Assembly: GCF_027172205.1 (NCBI RefSeq)
Contig: NC_070614.1
Coordinates: 39,872,001 to 39,936,000 of the forward strand
Direction of reading: 5' to 3'
DNA from: Podarcis raffonei
Lineage: Eukaryota; Chordata; Lepidosauria; Squamata; Lacertidae
DNA: 64,000 bases
The stretch's first letter is position 1, and each line of letters starts with the position of its first letter. This document shows positions 34,699-58,079 of the stretch, piece by piece. A program made the translations under genes and the position numbers. The notes under the pieces were generated by a model. The model ran no database searches and was not told the origin of the DNA. It worked only from the letters and a program-made list of their open reading frames with translations.

Positions 34699-35476
34699 GA
34701 AAGCAGGACTGCGAATAACCGTCCTGATACCATCATAAGACAAACAATCATGAATGCACAATAAATATGACACATGGAGAGGCCCTATGTAAGGGCCCAA
34801 AGGCTGGGGGCTTTTTTTGGGTGGAGGGTGGAGCCACCCAGCCCAGTGCTTCTCATCTCAAGGCCAGGCCATTTAGTTAGTTATTTATTAAATGATGCCA
34901 GCATTAGCCACAGCAGGCTCTCCTGGAGCCCAGCCAATGCTGCATTCTGACGCTGGGCCTGGGGATCTGCTTGATGGGAACTCCTGGCATTGCCACAAAC
35001 GGCCAACCGTAATAAACAAGCAGGTTGGCATGGGAATGGATGCTCAATGCATCTTGGGAGTTCCTGGACTCCTTGCAGTTGTTGTTATTTGTTTATATCC
35101 CATTAGCCTTCCCGAAGGAGCCCAGGGCAGCAACAACAGGCAACATAACGATAAAAGCAACTTAAAAACAATTCCAGTAGAGGCTGTACTTTTCACCTAC
35201 CTACAAAGGACACCACTGGCTTCTTGCTCTCCTCCTTAGCCTCTGAACTCAGTGCTGCAGAAAGGCTGGAGAGGAAGAAACACAGAGGTGTGAGAAAATG
35301 CAGAGATAATTGCTCCCTCTCCCAATAGAGGACAGTCTTTGTTAAGAGGCCCCAGATTACCTGAAGATGGCAATCTCTCCATAGTTGTTCCCAGCTGCCA
35401 AGTACTTGCCACATGGTGAGACACTCTGGGAGTAGACAGTCATGTGCAAGAGTTCCAGGGATCGCTGAACATCCAT
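27363..35476 (-). CDS. THOC6: THO complex subunit 6 (THOC6), 12 coding exons
   Basis: This is a seven-blade WD40 propeller subunit of the THO/TREX complex, which couples transcription and splicing to mRNA export. Exons in gene order: 35476-35361, 35265-35201, 32675-32572, 32477-32440, 32343-32295, 32202-32131, 31756-31654, 30708-30659, 29914-29852, 29335-29225, 28788-28660, 27446-27363. All have AG/GT borders and consistent phase, giving 327 residues and a stop. Matches to human THOC6 (341 aa, from memory) run throughout: [107 protein letters not shown]. The Met at 35476 directly follows an acceptor, and human has about 13 more N-terminal residues. The true start may therefore be in an upstream exon not identified. 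A CATAAA at 27337-27342 suggests a very short 3' UTR. Confidence 0.94.
28849..29023. repeat. Inverted-repeat element in THOC6 intron
   Basis: The ends 'tagctgtcaacctt' and 'aaagttgacagcta' are inverted copies. The interior has 'tcccttattttc' repeated. It is a likely MITE of unassigned family. Confidence 0.5.
30745..30925 (+). repeat. tRNA-derived SINE in THOC6 intron
   Basis: The A-box-like 'tgtagctcagtggcagatca' and B-box 'ctggttcaatcctcagc' are followed by the body 'cacctgaaacccctgcc' and the tail 'aggcagcttcctatgttgc'. Partial copies of the same family are at 43862-43935 and 51623-51735. The copy lies just right of THOC6 coding exon 8 (30659-30708). Confidence 0.7.
31235..31410. repeat. 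Palindromic MITE ('acagttcccag' family)
   Basis: 'catttaaagcaggatgatac' at the left and 'gcgctttaaatgtatggtgt' at the right are inverted, around 'aactacagttcacagggttt'. Other copies are at about 8260-8400, 13800-13890, 49350-49505, 53265-53810 and 60365-60490. Confidence 0.55.
33265..33618 (+). mobile_element. L2/CR1-type LINE 3' end
   Basis: The plus strand carries 'gtggtgcctaccctgtggaa', 'ccacccagagtggctgggga' and ends 'gggtggggtataaataat'. A reverse copy is at 49540-49905. Confidence 0.7.
33621..33861. mobile_element. Tigger-like hairpin element
   Basis: 'attggtacctcgtgttacat' at the left (slightly degraded) and 'cccgaggtaccactg' at the right. It is inserted at the tail of the preceding LINE end and followed by an AAT run. 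Confidence 0.75.
33863..33912. repeat. (AAT)n microsatellite
   Basis: About 15 AAT units between the Tigger-like element and the next LINE, which probably supplied them as its 3' tail. Confidence 0.9.
33895..34650 (-). mobile_element. LINE of the L2/CR1 group, C-terminal reverse transcriptase and 3' UTR
   Basis: The reverse strand keeps a 177-codon open frame with [46 protein letters not shown] and [10 protein letters not shown], the thumb and C-terminal part of L2/CR1-type ORF2. The intact frame suggests recent insertion. A TTA run (34646-34699) borders it. It lies in THOC6 intron 2. Confidence 0.82.
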
Positions 35477-36559
35477 CTGGCAAGAGGAAGAAGCAGGAGA
35501 AGTCAAGGCAGCAAGTGCTGCCTGGATGGACACTGGTTCTTGCTTTGCTAAGAAATACTGTTTTATTTGCCCAGGCATGTCCCACCCCAAGCCCTGATTG
35601 CACTACAGTATAAGCAGATTCCGTCCTTGGCAAAACAAAATCCCACCTATGTAGTTGATTTACCTGCTGCGGAGCTTGACCAAGTTCAATTTTTTGTAAA
35701 GCCCAATTCTGCTAATTCCTGCAATATACCAAAGCGTAGATCTAGGCAGCCTGGCCTTGGATGTCAATAGGTAAGATGGGAACAATATCTCTCCTGTATG
35801 ACACACTGGTCTCACCAGCATCCCAGTGCAGTACATGGAACCACAGAACAGGCTGCCATGTTACATGCTCCCCATGTCCAATGAACCTCACCCAGGGGTG
35901 TGACAAATGATCCCAAAGCATGTGGGGTTTCCAGCAAGGCAAAATAGGATACATCAGGAGTAGGGAACCTGTGGCCCACCAGATTGGGGGGGGGGCGGAT
36001 TCCAGCTCCCATCAGCTCCAGTGAGTATGGCCAACAATTGGGGTGATGGGAGTTGTATTCCAGAAATATCAGCAGGGCCACCAGTTCCCTAACCCCACAA
36101 TACATGCTGCAAATAATCTGGCTCCCTCGACAAAAGGAGATGTAAACACTGCATCTAATGTGAGTTTTTAAAATGCCCCGTGCGTCAACATAACGCTTTT
36201 GTTTTGCTACTGCATGTTGAATTTGGACACGATTTATATTTTGATGGTAAGCTGCCTTGGTTTTGAGTTTTAATTTTGCTGCAATACTTATATGTTTTTT
36301 CTATCAAGCTACCTTGAGTTTGATTTTATAAGAAAAGCAGCTTAACAGAAATGCAGAGTTCCCTTTAAAATAAAATTAAAAAACCACTTGATAATGCTGA
36401 GCGCGGAGCAAAAAGAGGAGCCGCATTGCAGCAAACGTTGGTCCAGGCAAAGCGCACACTCTATGCACACTGTCCGAGGAGTAAGCCCATTGAACACAGT
36501 GGGACTTACTTCTGAGTAAGCACGCAAACGACCGCGATGTTAAATTGCTCATGCAAACC

Positions 36560-37245
36560 CGCCCCGGTCAATGAGAGCCAGACGCGCCCGCGCTCCATTC
36601 ATTCGGCGCAGAAGCGACGCGCTTTCCTTTATCCTTCACTTAACGTGGCCAATGCCGAAGCCGGACACTAGGGGGCGCGCATGAGCCCTTGAGACATTGT
36701 CTCGTCTCTATGATTAAGAAGAGCCGGAGCGACGAAAAAGCGCAAGGCACGACGGGATTCGGAGGCTCCGCGGTCAAAGCAACATGGACCGAGAGTGTAA
36801 AAAGGAACTACGTTTCCCGGCACACTTCGCGCGAGTATCAGAGTGTTTCCCCCCTCCTCGCTCGTCACGTGAAGACGAAATTTGGTCGCTGGTTTACACC
36901 CTGCTGGTTCCCCAGGCTGCTGTAGAAGCGCCGCCGTTGTGAAGAGCAGCGTGAGGAACAGACTTCCGAACGGTAAGAGGCATATATTTTTTAATCCCCT
37001 GCCGCTATATTAACGGCGCATGCGCAGACGCTATCTCCAGACCCGCATTTTAACCCGCCTCCCCCTCGCGCGTGCCTGTCTGCACCGACCGTTACTGGCG
37101 TCACGTTCCTTCCACCGCACAGCGGCAGCCGCACGTGCCTCAGAGAATCAAGGGGCGCCCAGCCCCACCTTGAATATAACCACGCCCTTTCCTGTGGAGT
37201 GGACACGCCCACCAGGTTGTGGCGAGCGCAAAGCATCTTGGGATT
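36560..37245. promoter_or_regulatory. GC-rich divergent promoter of THOC6 (minus) and HCFC1R1 (plus)
   Basis: CpG dinucleotides are dense here and rare on both sides. The plus strand shows a probable noncoding first exon of HCFC1R1 ending at the donor 'cgaacg|gtaagag' (exon end 36972). The region holds TCACGTGA (36865-36872), an E-box/CLEAR-like palindrome. It also holds several ZNF143/THAP11-like words: 'aactacgtttcccggca' (36806-36822), 'gcatcttggga' (about 37231) and 'gcatcatggga' (about 37274). THOC6 transcription start sites are expected in the left half. No TATA box is evident. Confidence 0.65.
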
Positions 37246-37551
37246 CCGTTATTTCGGTTAGCCCTGTAGCAAGGCATCATGGGAGCGTCTTTAAATGGCT
37301 GCCTGTGAGCGCAAAGGCTGCTGGGATTCCCAAACCTTGGCAGGGAGAGCTAAGCGCTAGTCGGGTCAAGGCAAACTTCCTTTATCCTGAAGTGGCCTTA
37401 AGGATCACGGGAGAGGGACCTGTGATCTCATGAGCCTCTAGGACAAAAAGGGGCAGTTGCAGATTTATCACTAACACATTAGCAACCTCAAAATCAAAAA
37501 CACACATAACACTTTTCAGGATGGTAGAGCTGAATCCTACACAACAATCAG

Positions 37552-37684
37552 GTTAAGGTTACCAGGTTTTTTGCAATGAATCCGGGGACACTTTTCAACT
37601 TCCTGCTAAATAGATGGAATTTGTTGGGACTGATTTGTAAATGCAGGGACTGTCCCCCGGAAACAGGGACATCTGGTAACCTTA
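37552..37684. repeat. Inverted-repeat MITE in HCFC1R1 intron 1
   Basis: 'taaggttaccaggt' at the left and 'tctggtaacctta' at the right are inverted termini. The interior contains 'ccggggacac' and 'tgtcccccgg', a second inverted pair. Confidence 0.6.
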
Positions 37685-38455
37685 CATCAGGTATTACTTT
37701 GAACAGACACACTGTTCTAGATTTATGCACAACTTCCAAGAGTTATCCAATGTAAACACCACCACTATCTGATGGAAACACTTTGCTTAATTAAGGTGTT
37801 GGAAACCTAAAGAGCATCTGCAGAGACCCCTCTGATAAAGACCTTACCTGATAAGAAACAGGAAGGAGCTTTGTATGTGGGACTCAGCCTTACGTCTCAA
37901 AATGAGCAGCTGGAAAAGCGCCTGAAGACAACAGGTGCAATATCTAAGGCAGTGGCTTTTCAAAGGAATTTATGCATGCATGCACCACCCCTTTTCCCCG
38001 GCAGAGACTTGAGGCGGCTTACAGACAAAATAGGAACAAATAGAATTAAACAGTATGCAAAGGGCCCACTTAATAAAAAGATCACATGAGACCAGCTTCC
38101 TTGCTCATATCAATTGCCCCCTAAAGTGCACAGCTTCAGAGGATCATCGGCTATGCTCAGTCATATACAGGGGAAGGGGAAGGCTCTTCAGGCCTGGTCA
38201 GTGTTCTGCCTGAACCAAGTATAAACCCTAGGATGCTCTCTCAAATCCTTTCTAACACACAACGACACACTTCCATCAATATACTAGCTCCGCTTTGCAT
38301 CAGGCTGAAGGCACCAGAACAATCCTTTAAAAATAGGCAGCTTTTTCACAGGTTAGTGTGATTCAACAGCTCCCTTGCACTAACAGTATTTCAGGGCAGG
38401 ATTAGTGCTACAGAGGAGAGTCTTAGTTTAACTCCCTTTATGTTTTACCTCACAG

Positions 38456-40794
38456 ATGGATCAGACAACTGGCCAGCAATCGCCAACAATTATTCCATCC
38501 AGCCCATCCACGTGCTGCTCCTTCTTGGCTGGGAGCAGGGGTTGGAGCCACACCATGCCCTCCGGCAGGCAGCGGCACACAGCACGCAGAATGCCATGGA
38601 TAAGGCAAAGCCAGGACTTGGTGAACTTAAGTAAAATACAGCAGTCCCGGTAAGCATGTGCACAATGAGGCTTTTTGCTTGCATGAAGAGGAAAGGATAC
38701 ATTTTGAGGATGGGCTGAGGGAGAGAAAAGTGGATTTTGATAGCGCCCACCTCTCTGGCATTTATTCACAGGCAAAAAGGTGACCGACCTGCTGGAAGCT
38801 TTAAAAAACATGCCAGAGAAGGAAAATGCAGTCATTTTGTTGGGCTTTTTATTTTGCAGCTTAGTTCTGAAGGAAAGAGGCAAAAGGGCAGACAGTGGGC
38901 TACAGTCATAAACTTTCAGGGAACTTAATTGATTACAGGACTTTATATATTCTGAAGGCACTTTACAATACAGTTCACACACAATTTAGGTAAAATAACT
39001 GTAACAAGACAGTGAAACTCAGCAGTGTAAAACATTTAAAATGTATTTACTTGCCAGCAAAATAACAAAGTAGGCACTAGGCAAGCCTCTCTGGGGGAGG
39101 TATTTCACTCCTGCTGCCTCATACCTTGTCTCAGATGGCAGGTACACTTGTAGAAGATTATTGGCTAAATATCTTAAGGTATAAATAGAAGTACGCAGTC
39201 CTTCAAGCATTCTGGTTCTGTAAAGGGCCTTAAAGCTGTAGCTAGGTGATCTTGTGCCCCTGGCAGAACCGTCCAGATTGCGCCCCCTAGCCATGGACAA
39301 ATTAGCTCCTCTTTCCACCTCTCCTCCAACCCCGCCCCCAACCAATTCAATTCACACTCCTATTTAAAACCTTTTATTTATAGACCTATTTATGTACATA
39401 TTTTTAGCCAATGTTGCTCCCCCTCCTTGCCTGCGCCCCTGGCTGGGCCCCACCTCACCACTCCCTAGCAATGGCCCTGGGTGGGTGTGGGTGGGGAGAA
39501 GAGAAAAAACCTAATTCAGTGCTGTGGGGAAGGAAGGAGGGGTCCTGCAAATCCATGGACTTTGGGGTCTGCAAAGAGGAAGAAGCACAGCTTTTATAAT
39601 TATGGTAAAAGAGTAGGCCAGTGGGAGAAGAGCAACTAGCGTGGGGAGATCTTTGAGTCTCGAGTACAACTGTAGCTTTTTGTTTTAGGTGCCGGTCAAC
39701 ATCCTTCGCTTTCAAACGCCATCTGGAGCATAGAGATCAGTAAGTGTGACATAAGATGAGGAGTAATGGCTGGTGCATGAAGCGATTGGGGCTAGAAACT
39801 TCCATATTCATATTCCACTTTCTTCTTCCATATACAGGTTACAATTGCATCATGTTTTTTTCTTAAAAGCTTTTTTTTTTTTTTTTGCTGATTAAATATA
39901 TTCCATTGTAGTTTTCTGAGAACAATGAATAAACTATTGAACATGCAATTTTCATTGTGTGCTTTTTGTATCCGACACTAAAAATGCCAAATGAACTTTT
40001 AATGTGCTGCAGTGCATGATGGGCCATGCTGAAGGGCAGAGTGGGGAAAGTGAGCTTGGCATGAATTGGTACAGGACAGGATTGGTGTCACTGGACCCTG
40101 GACTCCTTGCCATTGCTCTCTGTGCCCCAACAGGGAACCCAGTTCCAAACACTTCCTCTCAGAGGACAAGATGGCTGCCCGCTTCAACTCTCTTAGCCTG
40201 GACAATGACCATGTCTACAGCTCCAACGGTTTCCCTCTCTACGATGAAGATCCCAAGTGGCAGGAGGCATATGCACGCCTGAAAGAACTGCAGCAGAGGT
40301 ACTGGGGACCACTGCTTTGTGAGGGGGCAGTCAGAGAAGCAGAATAACAAGGCTTCATTGTGTGAGATTTTCTCTCTCTTAGGCTGTCCCAAGATGGAGC
40401 AAGTGAAGAAGCTAGTTCAGACGAGGATGAGCACAACAGTGTACTTGTGGATGGAGAATTCATTATGGCAGATTGCCCCATACTGGCACATCCATCCTTC
40501 CTACAAGAGCCCATTGGAGGAGTCAGCCTTGTGCCTGAAGAGGTGTTTCTTTCTCTGTAAGTATAGCATAAGACTTGGGAAGAGGAACACTAGAAAGCAA
40601 AATCATTTGCATCAGTAACTAGCATCCTCCCTCATTCTTACAGGAATCCTTGTACAGAAGTGGTCCTTTGGAGCCCTCCTAGTAACTCAGGCTTTCACAG
40701 TATCCGGACATTGATGGCTATCCCATCTTCCCTCAGCTCTCCTGCACAGCCTCAGCAAGAAGCAGCGGCAATACAAGAGGAAATGGAAATATGA
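38456..40794 (+). CDS. HCFC1R1: Host cell factor C1 regulator 1 (HCFC1R1/HPIP)
   Basis: This protein binds the beta-propeller of HCF-1 and promotes its export from the nucleus. Five exons (38456-38649, 39689-39739, 40134-40298, 40383-40556, 40644-40794) join in phase to 244 residues. The HCF-1 binding motif D/E-H-x-Y is DHVY at 107-110, inside ARFNSLSLDNDHVY. This segment aligns with human QFLSEENMATHFSQLSLHNDHPY; here it reads HFLSEDKMAARF. The C-terminal PCTEVVLWSPP matches human PCSELLLWRYP. Residues about 113-195, with an acidic patch ASSDEDEHN, have no counterpart in the 138-aa human protein as I remember it. The ATG directly follows an acceptor, so the 5' UTR exon near 36.97 kb probably splices straight to it. 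Start confidence is moderate. Confidence 0.88.
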
Positions 40795-41370
40795 GCTTTC
40801 ACCCATCTTGGTCTAAAGCCAAAACTCTTTTTTTCCGGTTGGCCTGTCAGACTTTCAACAAATGACATCATTATCCAGCATCAACACATTTGATTGCAAT
40901 TTTTTTTACAGCAACATAGGAACACCCATCATTTTTCAACCCACTGCAATAATCTGATCCTCTCCCCTCTACTAGATGTAAAAATGTGTGTGTTGTCGTT
41001 TCTGGTGTGTGTGCATATTGCTATTTTCTTTTCCAATAGGAAAGATGCCAGTACTTAGGAAAAAGTGCAACTGTGGTGTCTCAAGGTGCTATGACTCAGA
41101 ATGTTAATATTGCTTTTTAGAAGCAGTTTCAAAATGAGCTTTCTGAACTTCTCCTTTTTATTTTATCAGAGAGCTGATATCCCACCCTACCAAAAAAAAT
41201 GTTTGTGTGAAGATCAACTAACATTTTCTCTTTCCTTGCGGGAGCAGCATCTTGACCTTTTACTTCCAGAGAGCTAAAAACAAGATGTTATTCCAGAGGG
41301 TATCAACAGATGGAAATATGACAAAAAAATCCCTCTTGGCACCAAAGGATGGGTAGCCACATTTTGGAGA

Positions 41371-41376
41371 AATAAA
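41371..41376 (+). terminator. HCFC1R1: Polyadenylation signal of HCFC1R1
   Basis: AATAAA about 575 bases after the stop. Cleavage would fall at about 41387-41407. Confidence 0.7.
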
Positions 41377-41407
41377 AGAATAAGAGGTGGTTTCATATCT
41401 AAATTTC

Positions 41408-41413
41408 TTTATT
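41408..41413 (-). terminator. Polyadenylation signal of the RAB35-like gene
   Basis: The reverse strand reads AATAAA, giving a 3' UTR of about 1.25 kb from the stop at 42654. Cleavage would fall at about 41378-41398, coinciding with the end of HCFC1R1. Confidence 0.65.
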
Positions 41414-42653
41414 GAACAGTGGTGTCTCCTTGACAGGTTTAATGCCATTAGCAGTGGGTTAACACAAGATGTTTTAATTATGTACATAATTCATTTTTGT
41501 GTATATAAAATAATTCATGAAGCAGACGTATTGCACAGTCAGAAGGTCCCCATATTTAAAGACAGAGGTGGGAGGGCAGATACAATTTCAACCCTGTTGT
41601 ACCCACCATTTTGGAGTTGTGGGGTGGAGACCCACCTCCCAGATCCAAACAATGTTTCATATTCCAAGTTTGGCATATACACACCTTCTGATTAGTTCCT
41701 CAGTTTCAGGAGGGAGGCTGGGCTGACAGGATGGTACCCCAATTGCTAATACAAGGCAGGGAGGTTTCAAAGAGACCTTTCCAACCCCAACCTTGTTTTG
41801 AATATGAATATACATGACAATTTGCTCTGAGACAGGAGAGGGGTTATGGGGAAGAGATGAACAATCCTGTTCCAAACCCAGGTAGGAGAGGTTTGCATCC
41901 TGGATTTTAACCCAGGCCTCAGGACAGTATTCTGACCACATTTCTTAGCAAACGCAAGCCAAGAAGAAAATTGGGGCAATCCCCACTATTGCTAGGTGAA
42001 GTATTGTGAATTGAGGCACTGGATTCCCCCAGTTTCATCCTATCCCTCATTAGTCACAGGTACAGCTGTATTGTCCTCCCCCCTTAAAAAGAAATACACA
42101 TCTTTCTCCCGCAACACACACACACGTATCACAGTGACCCAACAATGGATACTCGAGCTGCACTGCGCCATGGCAACACAGGGTGGGAATGGAGGGTAGA
42201 GGAAGACGATAAGTAAAATACATGAGAAGAGAGTTTATAGGCAACACTGCAGAGGTTATTTTTGTTTTCTGGAAGTAGAGAATGCCCCTCATCCTCCTAT
42301 TCATCACCTTTATGCAATTTGTTTCAGCATTGTTTTTAATGCTCTTCAATGTTCCCCCGCCTCTATCCCCAACGCAAGAAGGGATTTCAGCGCCAGTATA
42401 TAGATTTTTCCATTCCAGCAACTCAACCTCTCCAAGGGTTGTGGGGAGGGGAGTGCCATTCCAGTGCTGTGGGCATTCATTCACACAGACGCCCGTGCCC
42501 TCCCGCCAGGATTCCAGGCCCCCCCTTCCCCCACCACACATGCACACATAACGGCAGCTATTTTTAACCACCCACCCAGCCCTTCCACAGTCCAGTCAGT
42601 CATTCTCAGGATTTTGGGGCGGGGAGGAAGAGGAGAACATGGGGGCTGTCCCT

Positions 42654-54891
<12,238 letters not shown>

Positions 54892-56039
54892 TCATGTGCT
54901 GGGTCAGCTCCTCCTCCTATGTCTTTCACGCTCCCTGCAGGGATTCTCCACTCACTCCCACACTTTCCAGTGGGAAATTTGTTCTGCCTCAATGCCCCAT
55001 TGCAGTTAATCAGGACACGGTGTTGAGCATGCCAGTCTCTTTTCCTCCCGTGTCCAGAAGATCCTGAAAAACTTCCAAATGCAAGATCAGGCCGATTTGA
55101 CAACGCAGTTGTTTCCTCGGAAATGAGAAAGTTTAAGGCTGTCTTTCTGCCAAAAGTCCCTCCAGGGTTGTTTTTTTCTGGAGCGCAGATGTTACAAACT
55201 TCTCGTTCCAGAGCTTTGCTTCCTTAAAGTCAAATGACAAAAAGGAACCCGCTGGAGCCTGCCAAGAGAGTTTCTTCCTATGTCAACAATCTGTAGAATG
55301 CAGTGTCGAAAGCGTATCCGCCGTTTTTGGATTTTTAAAAGAGAGGGCAGTCCACAGATGTAGCACAGATCCACAGTTTATTAAGACCTCAGGCTTCCTC
55401 TGATGGGATGGGACAGAGCAAAAAGATTAGGAAGGTGAAAAAAGCATCAGGAAATGGCAGAATATATATATATATTTCCAAAGGAGCTGTTTTTCCCACA
55501 TTCAGAAGCGGGGTGCCAAAGGGTGTTGCAGTTTACAAAGAGCTTAACGCTGAGGTCTCCAAAGGAAGTAAGTAATTCAGAACTTTCAGAAAAAAATACA
55601 GGCCAGAAGATTTATTCCAAAAGGTGGCTTTTAAAATTAAAAAAAAAGGAAACCCAGAGGGGAAAACACGAATCCTCAGACCAAAATTTGTGGTTCTGCC
55701 AAAAAAAGGAAAAAGGAATGAACTGATTAAGGACCAGAGAAATTATTAAAAAATATATATATCCAGAAAAGAAGGGGAATTTAGGTCCTTCCAAAAGCCT
55801 TCCTGTATCCAAAAATAAATGGTAAAACAGAGGGGTGACAACCAAACATTGACCGATACTTTCAATTGGGGTGGGGAAGAAGAGAGAGGTGGTTAGTGAA
55901 ATAAGAGAAAGGGGTGGGGGGGGGAACGAGGGTCAAATAAAGCAGGGAGTTTCGCCCCCACCTAAGGGATCTAAGCCAATCGGAAGGACCTTAAAGTTTC
56001 TCTCCAAATGACCTGGCAGCCTTTTCTTTTCCTAACATT

Positions 56040-56580
56040 CGCTGGGGCGGGGTAGAGAGGAGGAGAGCCACGAAAACAGGCGAGAGGAAAGGAGGGAGAG
56101 GGAGAGATGTGCCGGGTCTGGAAGCACGAGGAAACCCCGGATCTCGGGAATCAATGAAGGATCGGGGGAAGGGGAGGCTCAGGTTGGGCAAGGGGCGCGG
56201 GGCGCATCTGCAAGGGGAGGGAGGCCAGGCGGGTCTCGCGGCTGTCGCCCTCCGTCCCTCTCCCGGCCGGACGCTGGGCTGGAATCAGATGACCGCGGAG
56301 CTAGCAGGCGGCCGCTTCCTTCCTGCCTCTCCCCTCCTGCTGCTGCCGCCGCCGCTTCCTCCGCCTCCTTCCCAGGCGCAGCAGCCGCCGCCTCTCGCGC
56401 CCGCTCGGGCCGATGGAACGCCAGGGCGCGATTGGAATCAGCCGGGAGGGGGCGGGTCTGGGGGCGGGGCCCGGCTTATAATGGGCGGTCCGGTGGGTGG
56501 GCGGGGCTTCCAAGTGGGGCGAGGCGGCAATAAAGAATGGGCGGGGCTTAAACGCGACAGGGCGGGGCTGGCGATCTGAG
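56040..56580. promoter_or_regulatory. CpG island, probable promoter of the RAB35-like gene
   Basis: Very GC- and CpG-rich compared with its surroundings, with many GC boxes ('gggcggggc' and similar at about 56450-56570) and GCC/GCT trinucleotide runs at 56338-56400. It lies about 1.2-1.7 kb upstream of the first coding exon on the minus strand, so a noncoding leader exon or a long 5' UTR is implied. A plus-strand transcript from the same island cannot be excluded. Confidence 0.6.
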
Positions 56581-58079
56581 TTCCATCGAAGCCAATTTAA
56601 GCAACCTTTATTATTATTATTATTTATTATTATTATCATTATTATATTAGAATTTAACTCAGTCCTCGGGGTTAAGGACATTTATGCTGATATGCAGTTA
56701 GACGTAAAGCAGAAATGTAAATATACGTGGGCGGGTCAGTGCAGCAGCCCGAGAGCCTTCAGCAGGTTTACTCGGGAGTAAGCCGGGCGTAATTTAATTA
56801 GGGCCCGTTTCTGCGGAGGCGAGTGCCCCAACAGGATTACAGCCTGAAAATAGTCCGTGAAGGCTGCAGCCCGCTGCACTCAGGGAAGCAAATCCCGCGG
56901 AATGCATATTTATTTCTAGCAATCGCCGATCGGGCATAGGATCGGCTTGCCAGGGAATGAGCACGTTCAACTCCACGCCGCCGCGCGCGCCCGGGACATA
57001 AAGACCTAACGAAGCAGGGGGGCTAAATTCCGAGCAGAAAAGTGCCAAGAGCTGTGCTGCATTTAGCACTAAGGATCAAAGGAGACGGGGGAAGGCGATT
57101 ACTAAATTAATAATTAACTCAATGATTTAAATTAATTTCAATTCATGATTCAATTCATAATTACGACGACTTGGTAATATGCAGCTGGGAGACCTCCGTG
57201 TAACAAGCAACGAACGAGTCTAATAAATTTAATGTTCACACCAGCAACAACCCTGTGCATATAAATAAAGGCAGTCCGATACAGATAATATATGGCTTAA
57301 ATAATGCCGGCGCTGATGGGAAACAAAGCACAGTGAGGAGGATAAAGGGTGTGTGTGTGTGGAGGGTTTGAAGTCCAGTAGGAGGGGCATCAGGTAGGAA
57401 TGAAAAAGTAGGATTGGAATTGGGGTGGTGCTTTTGTTTGCTTGTTGTGGTTTCTCTTTTTCTTACAAGGCCCCTATGTTTAAAAGCAGCTGCACAGCAG
57501 GCAGAAATTCAACAGGTGCAGCTTTTCCTTGCATGGTGATGTAGTGATGCAACTCTGTCCACTTCCTTGGGAGAAGTGACTGGGAGATTGGTGCTATGCT
57601 GTTTTGGAGTAATGGTCTTGGGAGGACTCTTAAGCTTCCAGCCACTTCTTCTTGCCCACTAGTTAACCACACCGCCTCTCAGAGGGCCCAGGACTCCATT
57701 GCAAACTGCTGTTCCACCACTGGGGGGGGGGCTGGAAGATTGGCAGCTGCATTCTCTGTTTACTTTGTCCATCTGCCTCATCTGTCTGTTCTGCATTCCT
57801 CTCTGCAGGGCTGAGATGCCAACTGCAGCCACCCCCTCAGCGCTGCAAGAAATGCTCATATTGTTCTCTTGTTAGGCCCACTTGCGGGTAGAAAAATGCC
57901 ACCCAGATGGGCACGTCTGGTGTGCAGTGGGGAGGGCATGAACGGAAAAGGCCAAGGGATCCTCTTTGCTAGAACAAGGGGCACCATCTCTCCCTGGCAG
58001 AATAAAAAAAAACTTTGCTCATGTTAGTTTAAGTGAATGCAAATTAAAATAGTCCATGACCCAGGGTTCAAGTCCTATT

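Noticed and set aside
56109-56579. 156-codon Gly/Pro/Arg-rich frame in the CpG island
   Set aside because: The composition follows from GC-rich promoter DNA. There is no domain, and the trinucleotide runs explain it.
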